The notes below the pieces were generated by a model. The model had not been told where the DNA came from. It saw only the letters and a list, made by a program, of their open reading frames with translations, and searched no databases. A stretch of DNA of 64,000 nucleotides, from positions 3,100,001-3,164,000 of the forward strand of contig JACDQD010000004.1 in assembly GCA_019843655.1 (NCBI GenBank), read 5' to 3'. The position numbers and the translations under genes are program-made. The stretch is from Lethocerus indicus. Its lineage: Eukaryota > Arthropoda > Insecta > Hemiptera > Belostomatidae. This document shows, one piece after another, positions 1 through 13,600 of the stretch (the stretch's first letter is position 1; each line of letters begins with the position of its first letter).

Positions 1-2811
1 AGTGATGGGAATATTTTTTTAATATATCGACATAGTATTGAATACGGTGAAACCGATTTCGACTTCTGCCCCTGGTAGCTACCACAGGGTAGTACTTCAG
101 TACCCTAGTTCCCAGCTTTGTCACTTCAATGAGTATATTTTAGTCTTTTTTGTATTTCGTATCTATTTGAGACTGCAGCAGCTGTATTTTATATTATGTT
201 TTAGGAGCAAATTTCCTTGTTCGACAAGGCAAAATGGTAGGAAATGAAGTTTGATACTTAGCAGAGCCAGTGACTGTTAATTCCATGTTTGTTCAATGTT
301 GTAGCGGCCAGATAATCCCCGGGCCGGTTGAGTGAGTCACTGGCGACGGGTAAACACCCGGACTTGGGAAAAGCCAGATTTCCCAAAACAAAGAGCTGCG
401 AGGGAGCGGGGCAGGCACAGAGCTTTTCCCAATTTCCCTCCAAGCCTCCCGTCACTCCTCCGCTTTGGGCCCAACGATTAAGCATTCCCTTATTGCCTTA
501 AGGGCCTACATAACCCTAATGACGTCTGCATAATTAATGCGGACGGCTGAAAGTCCGTTCTCTACCACTAATTGAGTCGATTTTAGGAATTCTCGTGCGA
601 GAGAAAGCCTCCAATAAAGTTCGGTAATGCGAAATTGTATACGGCATTTTTAGCCGGCCGATCTATTGATCTGACCCAGAACTGTCCATCAGCCGGCCAC
701 ATAAGGTTTATAGGCTCTAAACCCTGATTAGGTTTTGACCCCGTTTTCTGAGTTCTTGTACGTTGGAATAGAATACTGCAGTGTTGGGGACAAATCGATA
801 AAAATAAATTGCGCCACCCGGCTGCAGAAGAATTTATTTATCTGTTCGAAACTCAGGGTTTGGAATATCATCATTCAGGTTTGTGACAACCCATCGGCGG
901 CACTTTGCAATGATAAGAACTGCAAAGTTTCAGAAATGGCCTGGTATTTTCTAGCTCCTCAGAACTTGAGTAATATGAACCAATAGGAAACTTATACTTG
1001 AGTAATAGGAGTAATAGGAAATTGGAACCTCCGTGGGGACCATTTTCGATTTAGCTCCCAGTTTCTACTGAAATGTTGAAAATTTTACTCGACAATTTCG
1101 GAAACAATTCTAGCTTAAGAGTGAGCCTAGGGGTCAGAATATTATTATTTCCTCTAACATTTTTGGTGTTAATCTAGCTCGGTTTCTTATTCCGATACAA
1201 CTAATATAGTGCACCGATTTGCGAGTTGTAAACTGAAAGCCAAACGGTTCTACCTTGAAAGCGAAAAGTGGAGAAAATATGCAGCGCGGTAAACTAGAAG
1301 GAAAATAATCGTTTAAAGGGGTTGTCGGTGAGGTCGACTAATAACCGGGAGAGAACTCATTAACCTTTCCCCCAATTATGAGCCCTCTTCACCCGCTTCT
1401 ATTAAATATCTTCCAATTTGCTTGTAATTCTCGTCAATCAATCGCCTCTATCAATTTATAGAGAGATAATAACTTTTTGAGAGCGATGTCTTCATGCTAG
1501 TCATTACTGTGTTATTATAAACTTCAAAACAAACTAAATGTATTCAGTAATGTCGTCCTTGAAAGAAAAACGGAATGTCATGATTTTAAATTTGTCGGGC
1601 AGTACATTAACATTTATTCATCATTTATTATTCTATTCGGCCCTATCTTAGACCTATTACGGCTTCTCGCCAATGTCCACTAGATATAATTCAAAACAAT
1701 CTCGGGAACGATTCATGGGTACCTGCCCCTTTAGTATTTTGGTTCTCGCTGTAATTGGCTTAATTCTTGACCAGTCCTCGAGTTCTGGGTCAGTTGGATC
1801 ATTTAAACCTCTTCGCGGGTTTTGGTTCCCAACAATGACTGTCTAAACGAACCAATAATATTGTTCAATTAATAACCAAATTTATTGATAGCCGTACAAA
1901 TCCTTTGGACTGATAAGGAAATGCAGGGAAAAACTTGGAGATAAAATTTTGGCAAAGGGACATAACAACGAGAACAAAATGGCGGCGGGACGGCCGTGTC
2001 TTGAAGGGCGATAAGATAAGAAGTGTGGCCCCAATGATGGACACTAGATCCGATCGAGGCTGCAAAATATTATTAAACCGAGGCGGGTAAAATACGGCGG
2101 CCCTTATCAGCCCCAGCAGACGGCCCTAAACCTACACTCGCCCTAAAAGACTGCGGACACAATAAAAACAGCATTAATATTACAAACAGCTTTCATTATA
2201 AACTCGAGGAACCGCCTACCATTCAACCAATAATTAGAACTGAGTGAGATCCATATGCCGCTCTTACCTCACTATGTGTATCATCAAAACACAACTTCAA
2301 CCGTTTTTTTCATAATAGAGATATTTCTAAATCCTGTACTACAATTATGATTAACCTTTGTTTATTGTCTAAATTTTAAGAGTTTCTATCCAATATTCGG
2401 TTTGAATTTTGCATTCATATATCTTCATCTCAATCAATATAATTTATTTCTTTATTGAATAGTTTGGCATATCTCATGGATAGGATATATTCTCTGCGAG
2501 TGCTCCATGAGATCCTATACTAGAATACTAGAGATGTTGGCGCTTTAAACGATTTCTGGAATGGAAATGACCCCGATCCAAGCCCTAAATCGGTATTGAT
2601 CCAGGGTGAAAAACAACTATTCTTGAGTGCCATTTCTCTCAATTTTCCCCAACTCTACTTATAAAGACTTCTCATGACTGCTGCATTTCTCTTGTTTGTT
2701 TTTTCCGCTCCAACAGCCGGGTATATTCTCCGAGACGACCCTCAACTTGATCAATTCTTCTTTTTCGCCGGTCTCACTATTCTTTTTCTTCTCTAAATAA
2801 TGAGAATAAAC
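1..2811. other. Upstream flank of complexin, no recognisable gene
   Basis: I see no coding exon here. Open frames are below 90 codons and resemble no known family. The only small elements I can point to are a short imperfect direct repeat around 965-1025 (variants of TTGAGTAATA and AATAGGAAA) and a YY1/Pho-type word AAAATGGCGGC at 1976-1986. Such a word often lies near animal transcription starts, but similar words recur elsewhere in this window. The promoter and any 5' untranslated exons of the complexin gene should lie here or further left, but they cannot be fixed from sequence alone. Confidence 0.5.
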
Positions 2812-2839
2812 GAGAGAGACAAGGAACGGGCGTATAAAA
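2812..2839 (+). promoter_or_regulatory. Possible core promoter: GAGA motif plus TATA box
   Basis: GAGAGAG (2812-2818) is followed by TATAAAA at 2833-2839, about 410 bp upstream of the complexin start codon and on the same strand. GAGA-factor sites followed by a TATA box are a common arthropod promoter layout. No convincing initiator was found near +30, and the coding exon has its own upstream 3' splice site, so the true start may be further away. This is inference from motifs only. Confidence 0.25.
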
Positions 2840-3010
2840 CAGCGAATCGCGGGCCTACTTAAATTAAACTGTCATATTATAATTGTGCCAAACTTTAATC
2901 TTCCCGATGTGGCGCTACTTGAATATCGGCGTCCCCAGCACGCCAGTTGTGGACACCAAAGATGGATCAAGCGCCGTCCCCAATTTCGTTGGCTGCTTCC
3001 TCCACAGCAC

Positions 3011-3090
3011 CCGAAGTTAACTTCGGCCCGACTTAGGGCCGAAAGTTTGAAAGCGGCCGCCTAAACTTTTTAGGCCTGGAGTCGACTCCA
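3011..3090. repeat. Run of four perfect short hairpins upstream of the complexin exon
   Basis: Four self-complementary units follow one another. CCGAAGTTAACTTCGG (3011-3026) is a 16-bp perfect palindrome. TTCGGCCC/GGGCCGAA (3022-3029 with 3036-3043, loop 6) extends to 11 bp if one A bulges. GCCTAAA/TTTAGGC (3059-3065 with 3069-3075) has a 3-nt loop. TGGAGTCGACTCCA (3077-3090) is a 14-bp palindrome. The first two overlap and cannot form together. The run ends about 75 bp before the 3' splice site, so it may lie in a 5' leader intron or a promoter. No function is known. Confidence 0.8.
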
Positions 3091-3143
3091 AGAGCCCTGG
3101 GCCGAAATTTAAAAACCGAGTAAGTGATGATAACGCTGACGGT

Positions 3144-3167
3144 CGCCCCTTCCGTTTTCTGTTCCAG
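3144..3167 (+). promoter_or_regulatory. 3' splice site before the complexin start exon
   Basis: A pyrimidine-rich tract (CGCCCCTTCCGTTTTCTG) leads into TTCCAG, with AG at 3166-3167. This would begin an exon at 3168 with 79 nt of 5' leader containing no ATG, then the complexin start. It implies at least one non-coding exon further upstream. It is a sequence-based call; an unspliced leader through this point is the alternative. Confidence 0.55.
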
Positions 3168-3246
3168 CTTTCGGGGCCTAGAGAGGAGAAGCGGGGGCTT
3201 CGTTCCGTGATTCGAACTTAGGCGGAAGTCAGGACAAGTCGGCGGA

Positions 3247-3301
3247 ATGGCGGCGTTCGTGGCGAAGCAGATGGTGGGCAACAAGCTTAACGCCGTTAAA
3301 G
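3247..3301 (+). CDS. cpx: Complexin, first coding exon (partial gene)
   Basis: This exon encodes 18 residues, MAAFVAKQMVGNKLNAVK, plus the first base of codon 19 (a phase-1 intron). It closely matches the N-terminus of arthropod complexins (fly: MAAFIAKQMVGNQLSAVKG). Complexin is a small cytosolic presynaptic protein whose central helix binds the assembled SNARE bundle, clamping spontaneous fusion and promoting calcium-triggered release; the N-terminal segment seen here is linked to the facilitating role. The start is chosen because ATG 3247 is the first in-frame methionine after an upstream in-frame TGA, with purine at -3 and G at +4. The exon ends in AAAG followed by GTAAGC, a consensus donor. 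The central helix and C-terminal exons are not in this window, so the gene continues beyond 64000. Identity is firm because the peptide, start context and splice donor agree. Confidence 0.9.
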
Positions 3302-3307
3302 GTAAGC
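3302..3307 (+). promoter_or_regulatory. cpx: 5' splice site of the complexin coding exon
   Basis: The sequence AAAG|GTAAGC matches the metazoan donor consensus and opens the intron that appears to run to the end of the window. Confidence 0.85.
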
Positions 3308-6300
3308 CAACTGTTTCTGTTATACTAATAATATAATAATAAGTGCCGAGAAGACTACATCTAAAGTAAAGAATACGCCTAAAACACACTTAAATCAAGC
3401 GATTCTAGTTATATCTTCATTATAAGTATAATTGGACATATGAGCTGTATTTCTATTATATACACTGAAATATCGCAGACCGGATTTCAATTTTGGTGTC
3501 ATACAGTCCCTGGCAATGTCTCTAGAAATTACATTAAAATTAATTATCTCAGTTGATAGTATTATTTAAATGTCTATACGACCAACTCGTTTAAGATTCC
3601 ATACGTTGTTTAACATTTTATTAGTTTTTAAACAAAATGCTTTCTCAACCTCAAGTAACGTGATCCTTAAACCTAACAAAACTGTTACATTTTGCTGTGG
3701 ACATAGACAATAATAACCTTCTTTAAAAATGATCATTTATATTCGATATGGTTAAATGAAACTGTGTTAATTTCTCCCTTAGTGTTATTATCCAGTATTT
3801 TAGCGCATCTCTCTCATTATTAATCCTCTAAACTTAATTCAAAATGTATTCCCTTTAAAGATGGAAATACAGAACTTATTTGGACCTATATTTCGTTTAT
3901 AATTGGGTGCATTAAGGTTTTTTTGAGGCCGGAAACAAAACTCAGCGGAGCGGTTCTGACTGGAATTAATGGAGCTTCTTCAAACAACTTTATCTCCGGC
4001 CCAATTGTTTGGATTCCGTCTAACTCAGTTCGAAGAGTCTAAATCATTTCAAACTTTAAAATCCAAATATGTCCGTTTTGATTTATGCGATTCCATTTGA
4101 AACTGGATTTTCCTGATACTGCGGCTTCTTCATTAACGTCGCTCTGTTGAAACAAGTTCCATCTTAGCTCCATTATTCTGTTTCAAATTGTTTTACGTTA
4201 ACAAATTTTTGGTTTCCTCGTAAGAACAGATTTGTCGCACATTATTCCGCTTGTTGGGACAGTAGGCGTCATGTCGTTCGAAATAAACGAAATAAATTAG
4301 GGTTATGTTTTGGATTAATTTTCAATTCTCTCTGAGCTTCGATATAACTGGCCCGAATAACAGAAATCTACTATACATTATTAACGTGCTAAGAATATCG
4401 CAAAAGGGATGACATATTGGCGGACTGCCGAGCGAGTACTTCGAATCAAAAAAACTTACTGTTTGATAAATAATTGCCCCGAGCCGAATTTTTAAAAATT
4501 CCTTTCGTATTAACCATTTTTTTGTGAATTTTGTTTCGTGGCTTGGGCCGTTCAAATAAAAATCGGCGATAACTATATATGGTCGCCTTGAACTTTTGAA
4601 AAACGTTCGGTACAAACTACGTTGTACAATATATCATGCACGGGTGTAATTGCTTGGGGCAATATTCGCGTGGCTATTGTCGCGCAATCTAAACCGTGCT
4701 CTGCTGGCTGCGAAATTCCATTTTGGAATTGGACTGTTCTCCTGGAATTGGGCCGCAGCTCCTGGTTGTCCCAGCCATGAAAATAATTTCACTCCAGAGT
4801 ATATGGACCCCTTTAATAAATTTACATACCGCTCTGTTAATATTTAGATTGGACGCGGAGTTGTAGAGTTTTTGCTGTTTCTTTTAGATTGATTTGAACT
4901 GCCGTCACGTATTAAAATAATAATCCAATGAATTTAATATCCCGGGAGCTTATCTAAAACCGGAAAGGCAGAACGTATTGGAACAACTGTTTTTATTATT
5001 TCTCTTCTGAGGAACTTATAACATAATATTTCAAAATAAACATGAGCAACTTTATGTGTGAATTAAATAAAATTGTAATAAACTCTGACTAAACAGTGTT
5101 GCGTGAGCTTCAAACTTGTGATATTGCTCTAGTAGAATCTCAGAGTAGTTCAGAATTGTATTCCATTTTTCTCTATATAAACATTAATTTTTTGACGTAC
5201 GTGTCACAGGGCAGGAACGTCCGGAAACGTCTGTACCACAATTCACGGAGGAAACGTCGTCCTTTCCAACGGCGTTATACGGCTACCGGAATTATAAACC
5301 TGTCACATTCGTTATAAAATGTACAACATCCTTTTGTAAATTAAACAAGTTCCAGACATTCTTGTTTCGCCACTTTCTGGCACAATATACGCGAATGTTA
5401 AATTAAAATTCTATCCGTTTATATTCCTAAACGAAAATAACGCGGAATCCGAAGAGCTATTGCCATTGGAACGTACATTGTTCGTTGGTCCAGGAATAAG
5501 GAGAATTGCTCCCTAGGGGGTTAATTAAGTCCCATTAAGTTGGCGAGTATTTTTTCTCTTGGGGAGTACAATCGTACGTTAACATTTTGTACATTGTCGA
5601 ACAGATTAGTTTTAACATCTTTTTTAACATCAAATTATCTGCATATTCTTCTATTACGAACATCGTTCGGTTCATTTCACTAATTTTCGTATTTCTGATA
5701 TAGTGTTATCGAGAAATAGATTTTATCTTCACTAAATTTTTTTTAGTATTAAATGAAAAATATTAGACGACATTGCGTAGTATTTTGTCAGGTCCGGAAC
5801 ATTATTTTGTGTTATCCTATTTATCACGCTAATCGTTTTCTCGTGAAACGATATATCCACTGTATATTCAGGTCGAGCACAAATCCACCGATAATCGCAC
5901 TTGGCGACAGTCCGAGATCTACGCGGGTCGCGATTAATCATCCGTATAGCGCATCATCGTTATAATAAATTGGTTCGGGTCCTTCCGGAAGAGAATGCGG
6001 GGATATATCATCGGTCCCCTTTTCGCGTTTTGTCTCGCATCCGGTTTTGCACGGTCTGCCAGCGCCTGTCCCTTCAGGTTTTCCCTTTTCGACTCCCCGA
6101 AAAATATATTCGAATTATATATTGGCGGGTGGAGGGGGTCTAAGGGGGGAGTTGCCTCATTTTTCAACAGGAGGCCTGACAGATCGGACGGTCTGATTTA
6201 TGGTGGTGGAGATTCGGCTCCACGGTACCGAACAAGATAGACTGCTCCCGGAACTTCCTTCCCTCCCTCCCTCCCTCCCTCCTTTTCTCTCTTTCTGTCT

Positions 6301-8835
6301 TCTTACGTTGGCCCAATGCCAGTGAATACCTCCGCAGATATATACATTTCTTTTGTATAGTCATTCGTTAAAATTGTAATATATGTCCCGTGGAAATACA
6401 CGACTGCGCCAATGACGTCCGATGTTATCCAGTTGATATAATTGTTATAGCTCTGAAGATGGAAATGAAGCGGTACTTTTGTCGTGTGTCTGGGCTACAG
6501 AAAATCTCTAGGCCTGTGGCGTTTAAGCCATCCTGGGTGGAGGGGGGAGAACCAAATTATAACAGAGGAGAGAGCTTCGACGAGTAAATTAGGATGAGGA
6601 TTGAGGCGGGAATGAGATTTTAGCAACCGGGATTTTATTAGTTCATCGGCTGTCGGTATGTTGAGGACGGTTCTATTGAAACTACATATAGTTTAAGAAC
6701 AGAAATAAATGTCGGCCCCTCCCTTGGACAAATTGAAACAGATAAAACGAGAATAATTCCGCCGAATGATTCCCCTTTCGGTTTCCCAATTCACCCTCCA
6801 AAGCAATCCCCGCTTCCTTGGTCTAAGTCCCGCCGAATTCTAAGGGGTGAGGGGTTGGGTGGGGGAGGCGTGTCCTTTTCTCGGGATAACGAAGGAAGTA
6901 GCGCCGGGAGAAAAGGAGAAGAAACAAACTGAAAGCCGTCGACAGAGGAGACAGACAGACAGGCGGAAACAGAAGGAGCTTGTGAAATAAAGGGGAACTT
7001 GAGCGCTGACGGCACATGTGAACTTGAGACAAGTGAAACGGGGGAAGGGCCCCGGTTCATAAGGGTGCACCAAGGCAGAATCGTGAGACGCTGTTCCAAG
7101 AAACGGGAATCTTTTTCTAATTAAACGTTACCGACAAGATTTTGCCCCTGATATATATCTTAAGTGATTATACAAATATACAATATAAAAACCACACTAT
7201 GCCAGAAACCGCATTATGGCGGGATCAGACATCGAATTCTTTCTAGTTCGGTCCTCAGTATATTCTGAGAAAACGGTGTGAAAAATTATTTCTCAATAAA
7301 TGAATGTAGGAAAATGTAGGACTGTGGGTTAAAGGTTAGTCCACATTCGGCAGGTGAAAGGGATGTAAGGGAAGGGCGAAACAATTATCAGGCTCGATTG
7401 TTGTCAATAGCAGGTCGGCCCCAACTCCGCTCGCTAACTTTCCTGCCTATATTAACCTCCCAACCGGGGGGTTGGTTTGAGGGGGTCCCCACTTTTCATC
7501 CCCCGCCCCCGCCCCCATTCGAAACCATTAAAGGGATGCTTTACATAATTTCAGCCGGTCCCCTCGTCTCCCCCCGGCTCGGTGGTATCACTGTTTAATT
7601 GTTTATCCCACCACTCTGGAAGTGGCGGAGGCGGCGGCGGCGGCAAACCCTCCCCCAGATTGTTAGAGGAACGGATTCCGAACTTTCTGAAATGTACGAA
7701 CAATTGTTCAACTCCCCGCCCAGTATACTAATCTCGAATATGGCGGAGATTTATGGCACCCCAGTGTCTGTAGAAATTCGGTTGTGGAGGTGTATTAATG
7801 CGATTCTATTATCAATAACCTATTATTACTCATACTGCATTTGCGACTGTGCTACGAAATCACAGTTTTAGATAATGGGCTCTACGGGAGTTGAAATTTA
7901 TTTATTTTAATAATACGAACATATTTATATAATATATAATTTAAGGCACGTGTTCACATAAATACTCAAAAACCAGATTTTCATTTTTTACCCGAATTTT
8001 GTGGGGGTCACTCGGAAATTTTTCCGTTACTTTCGATGCCTAGACCAGGCGGGATCTCTTATAATTGTCGCAGTATTTCGCGAATAAAAAATAAACTGTC
8101 CAGATAATTTCCGAATATTATTTAGCTACACCGAGTAACACCTATTGTCTCCCGAGTACGGTACTAACAACGGCCATACGGCTGTTTTGCATGGGATAAA
8201 TTAGCGACAATGGGTTAGTGTATGCGGGAAAACGGGGGTCCGGGGGTTTTCACAAAGGGCAATCGGCGAGAGAGGGCACCGGGGAGGGCGCGTCTTTCTT
8301 CGGCCCGCCCAGAAACAATGTTCCGCTCCGAAACGACCCCCTGTTTGTTTCCGCACGGACAAAACCCACGGCCTCAATTAGACCGACTTTCCGCCACCGG
8401 CGGGGGTTTTTCCGCTGACAATTTGTTCCGCACGCCTCCCCTAGGAGCCCCAACCCTATTCTGTAATACTTAAACCGCGAATTAATTAAAACTACAGCCT
8501 GGAGAGAATTTTAAGCAGCCAACCCCCATAAATAAATAAGTATATATACTATAGTTTCCCTTAAATATTGTTCTCGTAGCACTAGCACCAAAATATATTA
8601 TTACTCATAAAGATTGTTCTTCCGCGAATGAAAATTATACGTAAGCGACTGAACTAATGGGACTTGCTGGTCTGTACTTCTGGGAAGTGTTTTTCACGGC
8701 GTACCGAGTCGGACAAGTACATTTAGGTTTTCCGTCTGCAAAGTTTCTCCCGCCGTCAAGTAGCCAACGCACTCGACTTCACGATGAAAATCCCTAACCA
8801 ATATTCGCGGTTACGAATAAATTCGTTCGGACCTA

Positions 8836-8856
8836 AATTTTCAAAATTTGAAAATT
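8836..8856. repeat. Perfect 10-bp inverted repeat, loop of 1
   Basis: AATTTTCAAA and TTTGAAAATT flank a single A. Immediately left is a smaller inverted repeat, ACGAAT-AA-ATTCGT (about 8813-8826). The AT-rich arms make chance more likely than for GC-rich hairpins. Confidence 0.7.
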
Positions 8857-10756
8857 GCAATTGGAAAAGTTTCAATGAATCCGACCGGACGAGTGACGAG
8901 AGGAAAAAATTACCTTATGATTTTTTTTAAATATATGTGCGAATTTTATTATTTTCGAATTTCTATTTTAATAATCTACCGGGGAATGTTTCAATTTTCA
9001 CCGCATGATTTCAGTTTGTTCTCCGCCTCTGTCTAGTCCGTTCTTGGTAGGAAAAAAACGATGCAGAAAAAAAAGAAACGGAACGGTCGTTGGTATAATC
9101 CGAGCCCGTGGACTGTTTGGTTTATCGATCGGAACTGTGCCCCGGACAGAGTACAGCGTGGATAGAATCCGGCCGCGGAGAGTAATCACGGGCGCGCACC
9201 GAGACACGCCGGCCGCAGATTGAATTACCAATATGGGCATCGGATCACAGCCCCCAAACCACAAAACCGAATAATGTCAGTCGCGTACAAACCCGGTTTT
9301 GCCCCGCCTGACCAATTAATCTATGAATCAATCCCCGGGCTATCATCCCCAACTGCAGACCGATGCCCACCCTCCCTCCCTCTCTCTCTCTGCACTGCTT
9401 ACTCTGATCAATACCAAGTGTTGAACAATCTTAAAGCCATGTTGATAACATTCGAATATTGGACACCTACTTGAACTATAAAAACTCTATATGTTAAAGT
9501 GTAAGTAATTTGGCCTGAAAAACAAGAGAAAACTGAAGCTTGAGAACTCTTTTTTTCCGATTCTTTGTCGTCTTTACTTGACCTGTCTCGAATTGCCGAC
9601 TTGCAAGTCCCAACTGCAATAGTTTGCCGAAACTTAATCATAGATAATTAATTTTATAATTTCGTAAATATATCAACGAAACAGGATTGTTCTCCTCTAA
9701 TGCCGTCTTCAATTTGTTGGACAGTTTCTTGATGAAGAAGGTGTACGACTGATTAAAGCGTATTTTTTCTTCCCAATTTCTTAATATGAAACGATATTGA
9801 TACAATCTTGTTCTGAATGTTATTGTGTGCAATATGCCCTTTTCCATGATCTGTGGCCCTAGTTGACCTCAAGTATTATTGTATTTGCTGTGAACTATTA
9901 TTACCGTGATAGTAATAATGAAACGATACTACGTTTCCCGAAAATGAAAATTGTTGGTTATTCACATTTTCACATGGAAATGGCTTTTGCTGAGCCCTTC
10001 GGACTACTTATTTGTGAACATACTTTGATTGTATATTGTATCCACAGATATTTGCGCTTTTTGATTGAAAACATTTCGTCGGAATGAATCATTTTATCTA
10101 AGTGAGTATACCTCCCCCTTTAGCGGTCCGATCAAAACCCGATGGGCACTAGGGTTTTGGATATTATCCAGAAGAGACGGGACTTAAACAGGTAGCGTTA
10201 TCCGATAAATGCAGAGCTCCCACGCTCCGATGCTCCCCGATCCCGAATCATCCCCAATATCTATCGCAGTATCATCCCTTTTGGTTTGGGCCCCACCGGC
10301 GGCTTACCCCGAGGACCTTACTAATGGAAAGTGAATGTTATACGGCTCTCACTCCCTCCCCCTTTCCAGTCTCTCTTATGCTCTTTATTTCCGTTCTATC
10401 TCTTTCCCGGCTCTTACCCGATATATAAATGAATTAGGGGCGGAGACCACTGGTGCGGCATTATTCATTGAGGGCCAGTTCTAACCCGTAACCTTATCCC
10501 TCGATGTAGCGCCGAGGATTTAGGAATAGCCCTATAATAAAGTTTATTATCTTCCCCTCTCGCTCCACTTCTACTACTGACCCCCTTTTTCCCCCTGATA
10601 ACTTATTCTTTGGGGCATCAAATTGGGTTTAACCGACGAGGGTCTTAGCCGACGTCCATTATTCAACTTGGCGGTACAAAAGCGTCGGTTTTATGTTCGC
10701 TGGTTGCACAACATTGTGGATTGTTTACGTATTGAAAAGCGGGCACAAATATGGTA

Positions 10757-10831
10757 GATATACTCGTATATATCCCCTTTCTGAAATAATGATACAGTAG
10801 ATATTTTCTTTTAATTATCAATCTACTGTAT
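10757..10831. repeat. Two adjacent hairpins, the second with a perfect 11-bp stem
   Basis: GATATA/TATATC (10757-10762 with 10769-10774) is followed by ATACAGTAGAT/ATCTACTGTAT (10792-10802 with 10821-10831, loop 18). No transposon ends or flanking duplications were recognised. Confidence 0.75.
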
Positions 10832-13111
10832 TCGTCGGTCTGCTGTATTGCTGCATGCGGTGACATACATAACGAAGCCAGAGGTTTCGCAAACGAAACA
10901 TTTTGAAAAAAGCAGCATTTAATTGGAAGGAAAGTTGTTCTTTTCGACTTGGATTGGAATTGGATCTGCAGAAAGTAATATTTGTTCTCCCGCGGCTTTA
11001 CTTGATTAGAAATTCCATTTCTTTTTCTTTTTCAACGTCCAATTCGCCTTGTTTATTAATTTACAACTGGACATCAAACGTAGCCGGGCCCTTCTCGCTC
11101 CGCGCCGCCTATTTCGACCCGTGACGTCCCTTTCGTATAGGGGCGGCGGCCGTTGTACCTGCCACCCTCGAGAAAATTAATGTTTTCCAGAGTCAGGTTT
11201 GACATTTCCAACTCCGGCAACCCCTCCTCCCCCCCCATGGCCCGCCCCCTGTCCTCTTGTCGAACCGAGAGGGCGGAAGCAGCCACGTGTTTGATATATG
11301 GTGCGCAAAACTCGCTATGGCGGTCATCGGGGAATGGGGGATATAGATCGTTTCCTTCTTTTAATTTAAGAAAAAATGATTCAGATATAAAGTATTATTT
11401 TTCCTTAATTATGATTAAGTAAACACTGCTATCGCTCTCTTAAAAAATATATTTTATAAATACTGCATTCAGTGCGAGGGATAAACCAGCGTACAACTAA
11501 AAAAAATCAGTGATGTTTGTTCTTTTTGCCCTCCTTCTCAAGGTTCACATTCACCATTTTCTGTACAGATCACGATAGTAATGATTAGTAACGTATATAT
11601 GTCAGGCGTGTACTGACGACAGTGACAAGCCTAATGCGGGCTGAATTGGGACGTTCCACTCTTTCGGATTACTACTTTAATTTAGTTTATTGAAATTAAA
11701 AAACATCCAACCCGTATTGTCCCCATTGTTCTCAAAGTTGGGGCTGAATGGTAGCCAGGCCCGAGTATTGGAAGAGGAAGGGTCTTCCCCCTTCCCCCCT
11801 TCCCCCCCCCCTTGGAGGAACAAGGGACAATCCGCATTAATCCCCTGGGGGATTGGTAGGGACGAAAGCTCCATTCCGGTGATAATTTCTGAGTGCGCGG
11901 GCGGACTATTTAGCGGCAATTGGTAGGGCCCGTTAACGCTCGGCCGATTTTAATCGACGAAACCGATAACGTTAATTGCTGAGCTTCTCGGTCTTATTCT
12001 CCTGCTTACAGAGTACCTTTATTAAGCGCTGAAATTAATATGCATTCTCGAACATTATTTTACATATGTCAATGCTTCCTTAAACCAATTACTAAACACA
12101 ATAAGGAATAAATGTAAGGAGCAATTGTTTTCCAAAATATTCGAAATCGATTATTTATGTCTATTTCAATTATATATATTGTGTTCTATTAATGTCAGCC
12201 AAGTTACTGTCCTATAGGGAACAGATTATTATATATAATAGTATAGTTCAATGTAGGGCATGGACACATTGTGTCTATATGTCGGAGGGATGATCCAGGG
12301 TTGGATAGAGGCCGGGCCAAATCTTGATCCGCCTACTTTTCCAGGCCCCCGACTTGATTTCTCTTCTCTGTAGACGGTGATTTATCGCACTCGGGCCCGG
12401 CAAACATTCTCCCCGGGTAAACAGCTTTGACATCCCCCGCGGCTAAGAGGACTTCTCTCTCCTAATGCCCGTCTCCAGGAATAATACCTTGAATCGTGTA
12501 CCGAAGGCTCGATTTTATAGGGAGGAGTACGTACGCTCTTTTGACCTAAAGCTCCTACGGATTCATATATCGGGGTCTGTCGTTCCCTACTGGCAAATTA
12601 ATGATGTGATACTTTGTAATGTTAAACATGTATCCGGCAGTTATGAATTCTGTTTGACGGACAATTTTGCCCTCCACCGGGATTTGATCCGGTGATTTTT
12701 TCTGGAGTGTTGAGTTACAAATCTATGTCATGTCGCTGGGTCAAATTAAGCAGGGAAAGTTCGCAATTTTCAGCCGTACAGACACACAAAGTTTTGCATT
12801 AGTACTTTATGTTATTATTCAAATGTAATGACGATGATGAGTTGTAGAATACGTCTTAGAAATAGTGAACATGTTGAAGGGGGTACGAGCTTAATAATCA
12901 CAGGCAGTTCAGTAGTGGCAATCCGTATATGACGTGTTGCAATGATGTGAGGATGACTGTTTGGCGTTTGGCCGAGTATGTATGTCGGAGTGTAGCAATA
13001 AAATGTCTTGAGGGCCGAAAGCAATGATCATATTTCTTCCAAATGTCTTCCTAATGAAAGTCATTTCCCGCTAGACTGGCGTTCCCGTGCGCCGTAAAAG
13101 ACCGATGGCGG

Positions 13112-13146
13112 AACGACCCGGTCGTTGGTCGGCCGTTGAACGGCCG
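13112..13146. repeat. Two GC-rich hairpins in a CpG-rich patch
   Basis: AACGACC-C-GGTCGTT (13112-13126) is followed four bases later by CGGCCG-TTGAA-CGGCCG (13130-13146). Both stems are perfect. They sit in a CpG-rich stretch (about 13070-13240) that could be a regulatory element of the intron. Confidence 0.7.
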
Positions 13147-13600
13147 CCGCAGTCACGGGCCCACTAAATGCACGGCTTTACGATTTATACAGACCGCCCT
13201 TTTAATTTCGCGCCCCGTCTTTATTCGCCTTCTCGTGAACCCTTAAAACTCGGCCCTTTCCTCCATTAACTAACGTCTTGAATTAAAAAAATAAAATAAA
13301 AATAAAAAGGCGTAGGCATTGTCAGTTTTATGTTCCGCTCTTGAGCCGTACCTGCGTCGTTAAAAGGAAATTTACGACAATACGACCACAACCCCTTTCA
13401 TGTCATTTATTCGTTGGTACAACCCCCTTCTTACTTTTAAGACTTGTCCAGACGGGCGAATAAAATCTGTCGTCGTGGTCGTGGCTCGAGCGACCCCAAA
13501 CAAATAGAAATTGTTTTGCCGTTAAACAAATTATTTTTTCTGGAGATGTTACCTTGGGAAAACGAAATTATGGGACTCTAATTCATATGACCTCATAAAA

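Larger units (their letters stand above)
3308..13111 (+). other. Complexin intron, first part, no exon found
   Basis: This is non-coding DNA with no frame I recognise. It contains a pyrimidine tract made of CCCT units (6258-6292), a CpG-rich patch near 8220-8450 and another near 11090-11290, and isolated inverted repeats such as 8836-8856 and 10792-10831 (listed separately). TAAGGCACG near 7943 superficially recalls miR-124 but does not extend to the full mature sequence. I searched by eye for the GA-rich second complexin exon and did not find it. Confidence 0.6.

Noticed and set aside
3033..3389. 118-codon frame antisense to the complexin exon
   Set aside because: It is the shadow of the complexin exon and its GC-rich leader.
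7942..7962. TAAGGCACGTG, resembling the start of miR-124
   Set aside because: Matches only the first bases; the remainder differs and no precursor hairpin with the partner arm is present.
12672..12695. CACCGG/CCGGTG hairpin resembling a tRNA T arm
   Set aside because: Loop length is wrong and no A box or acceptor arm lies upstream.
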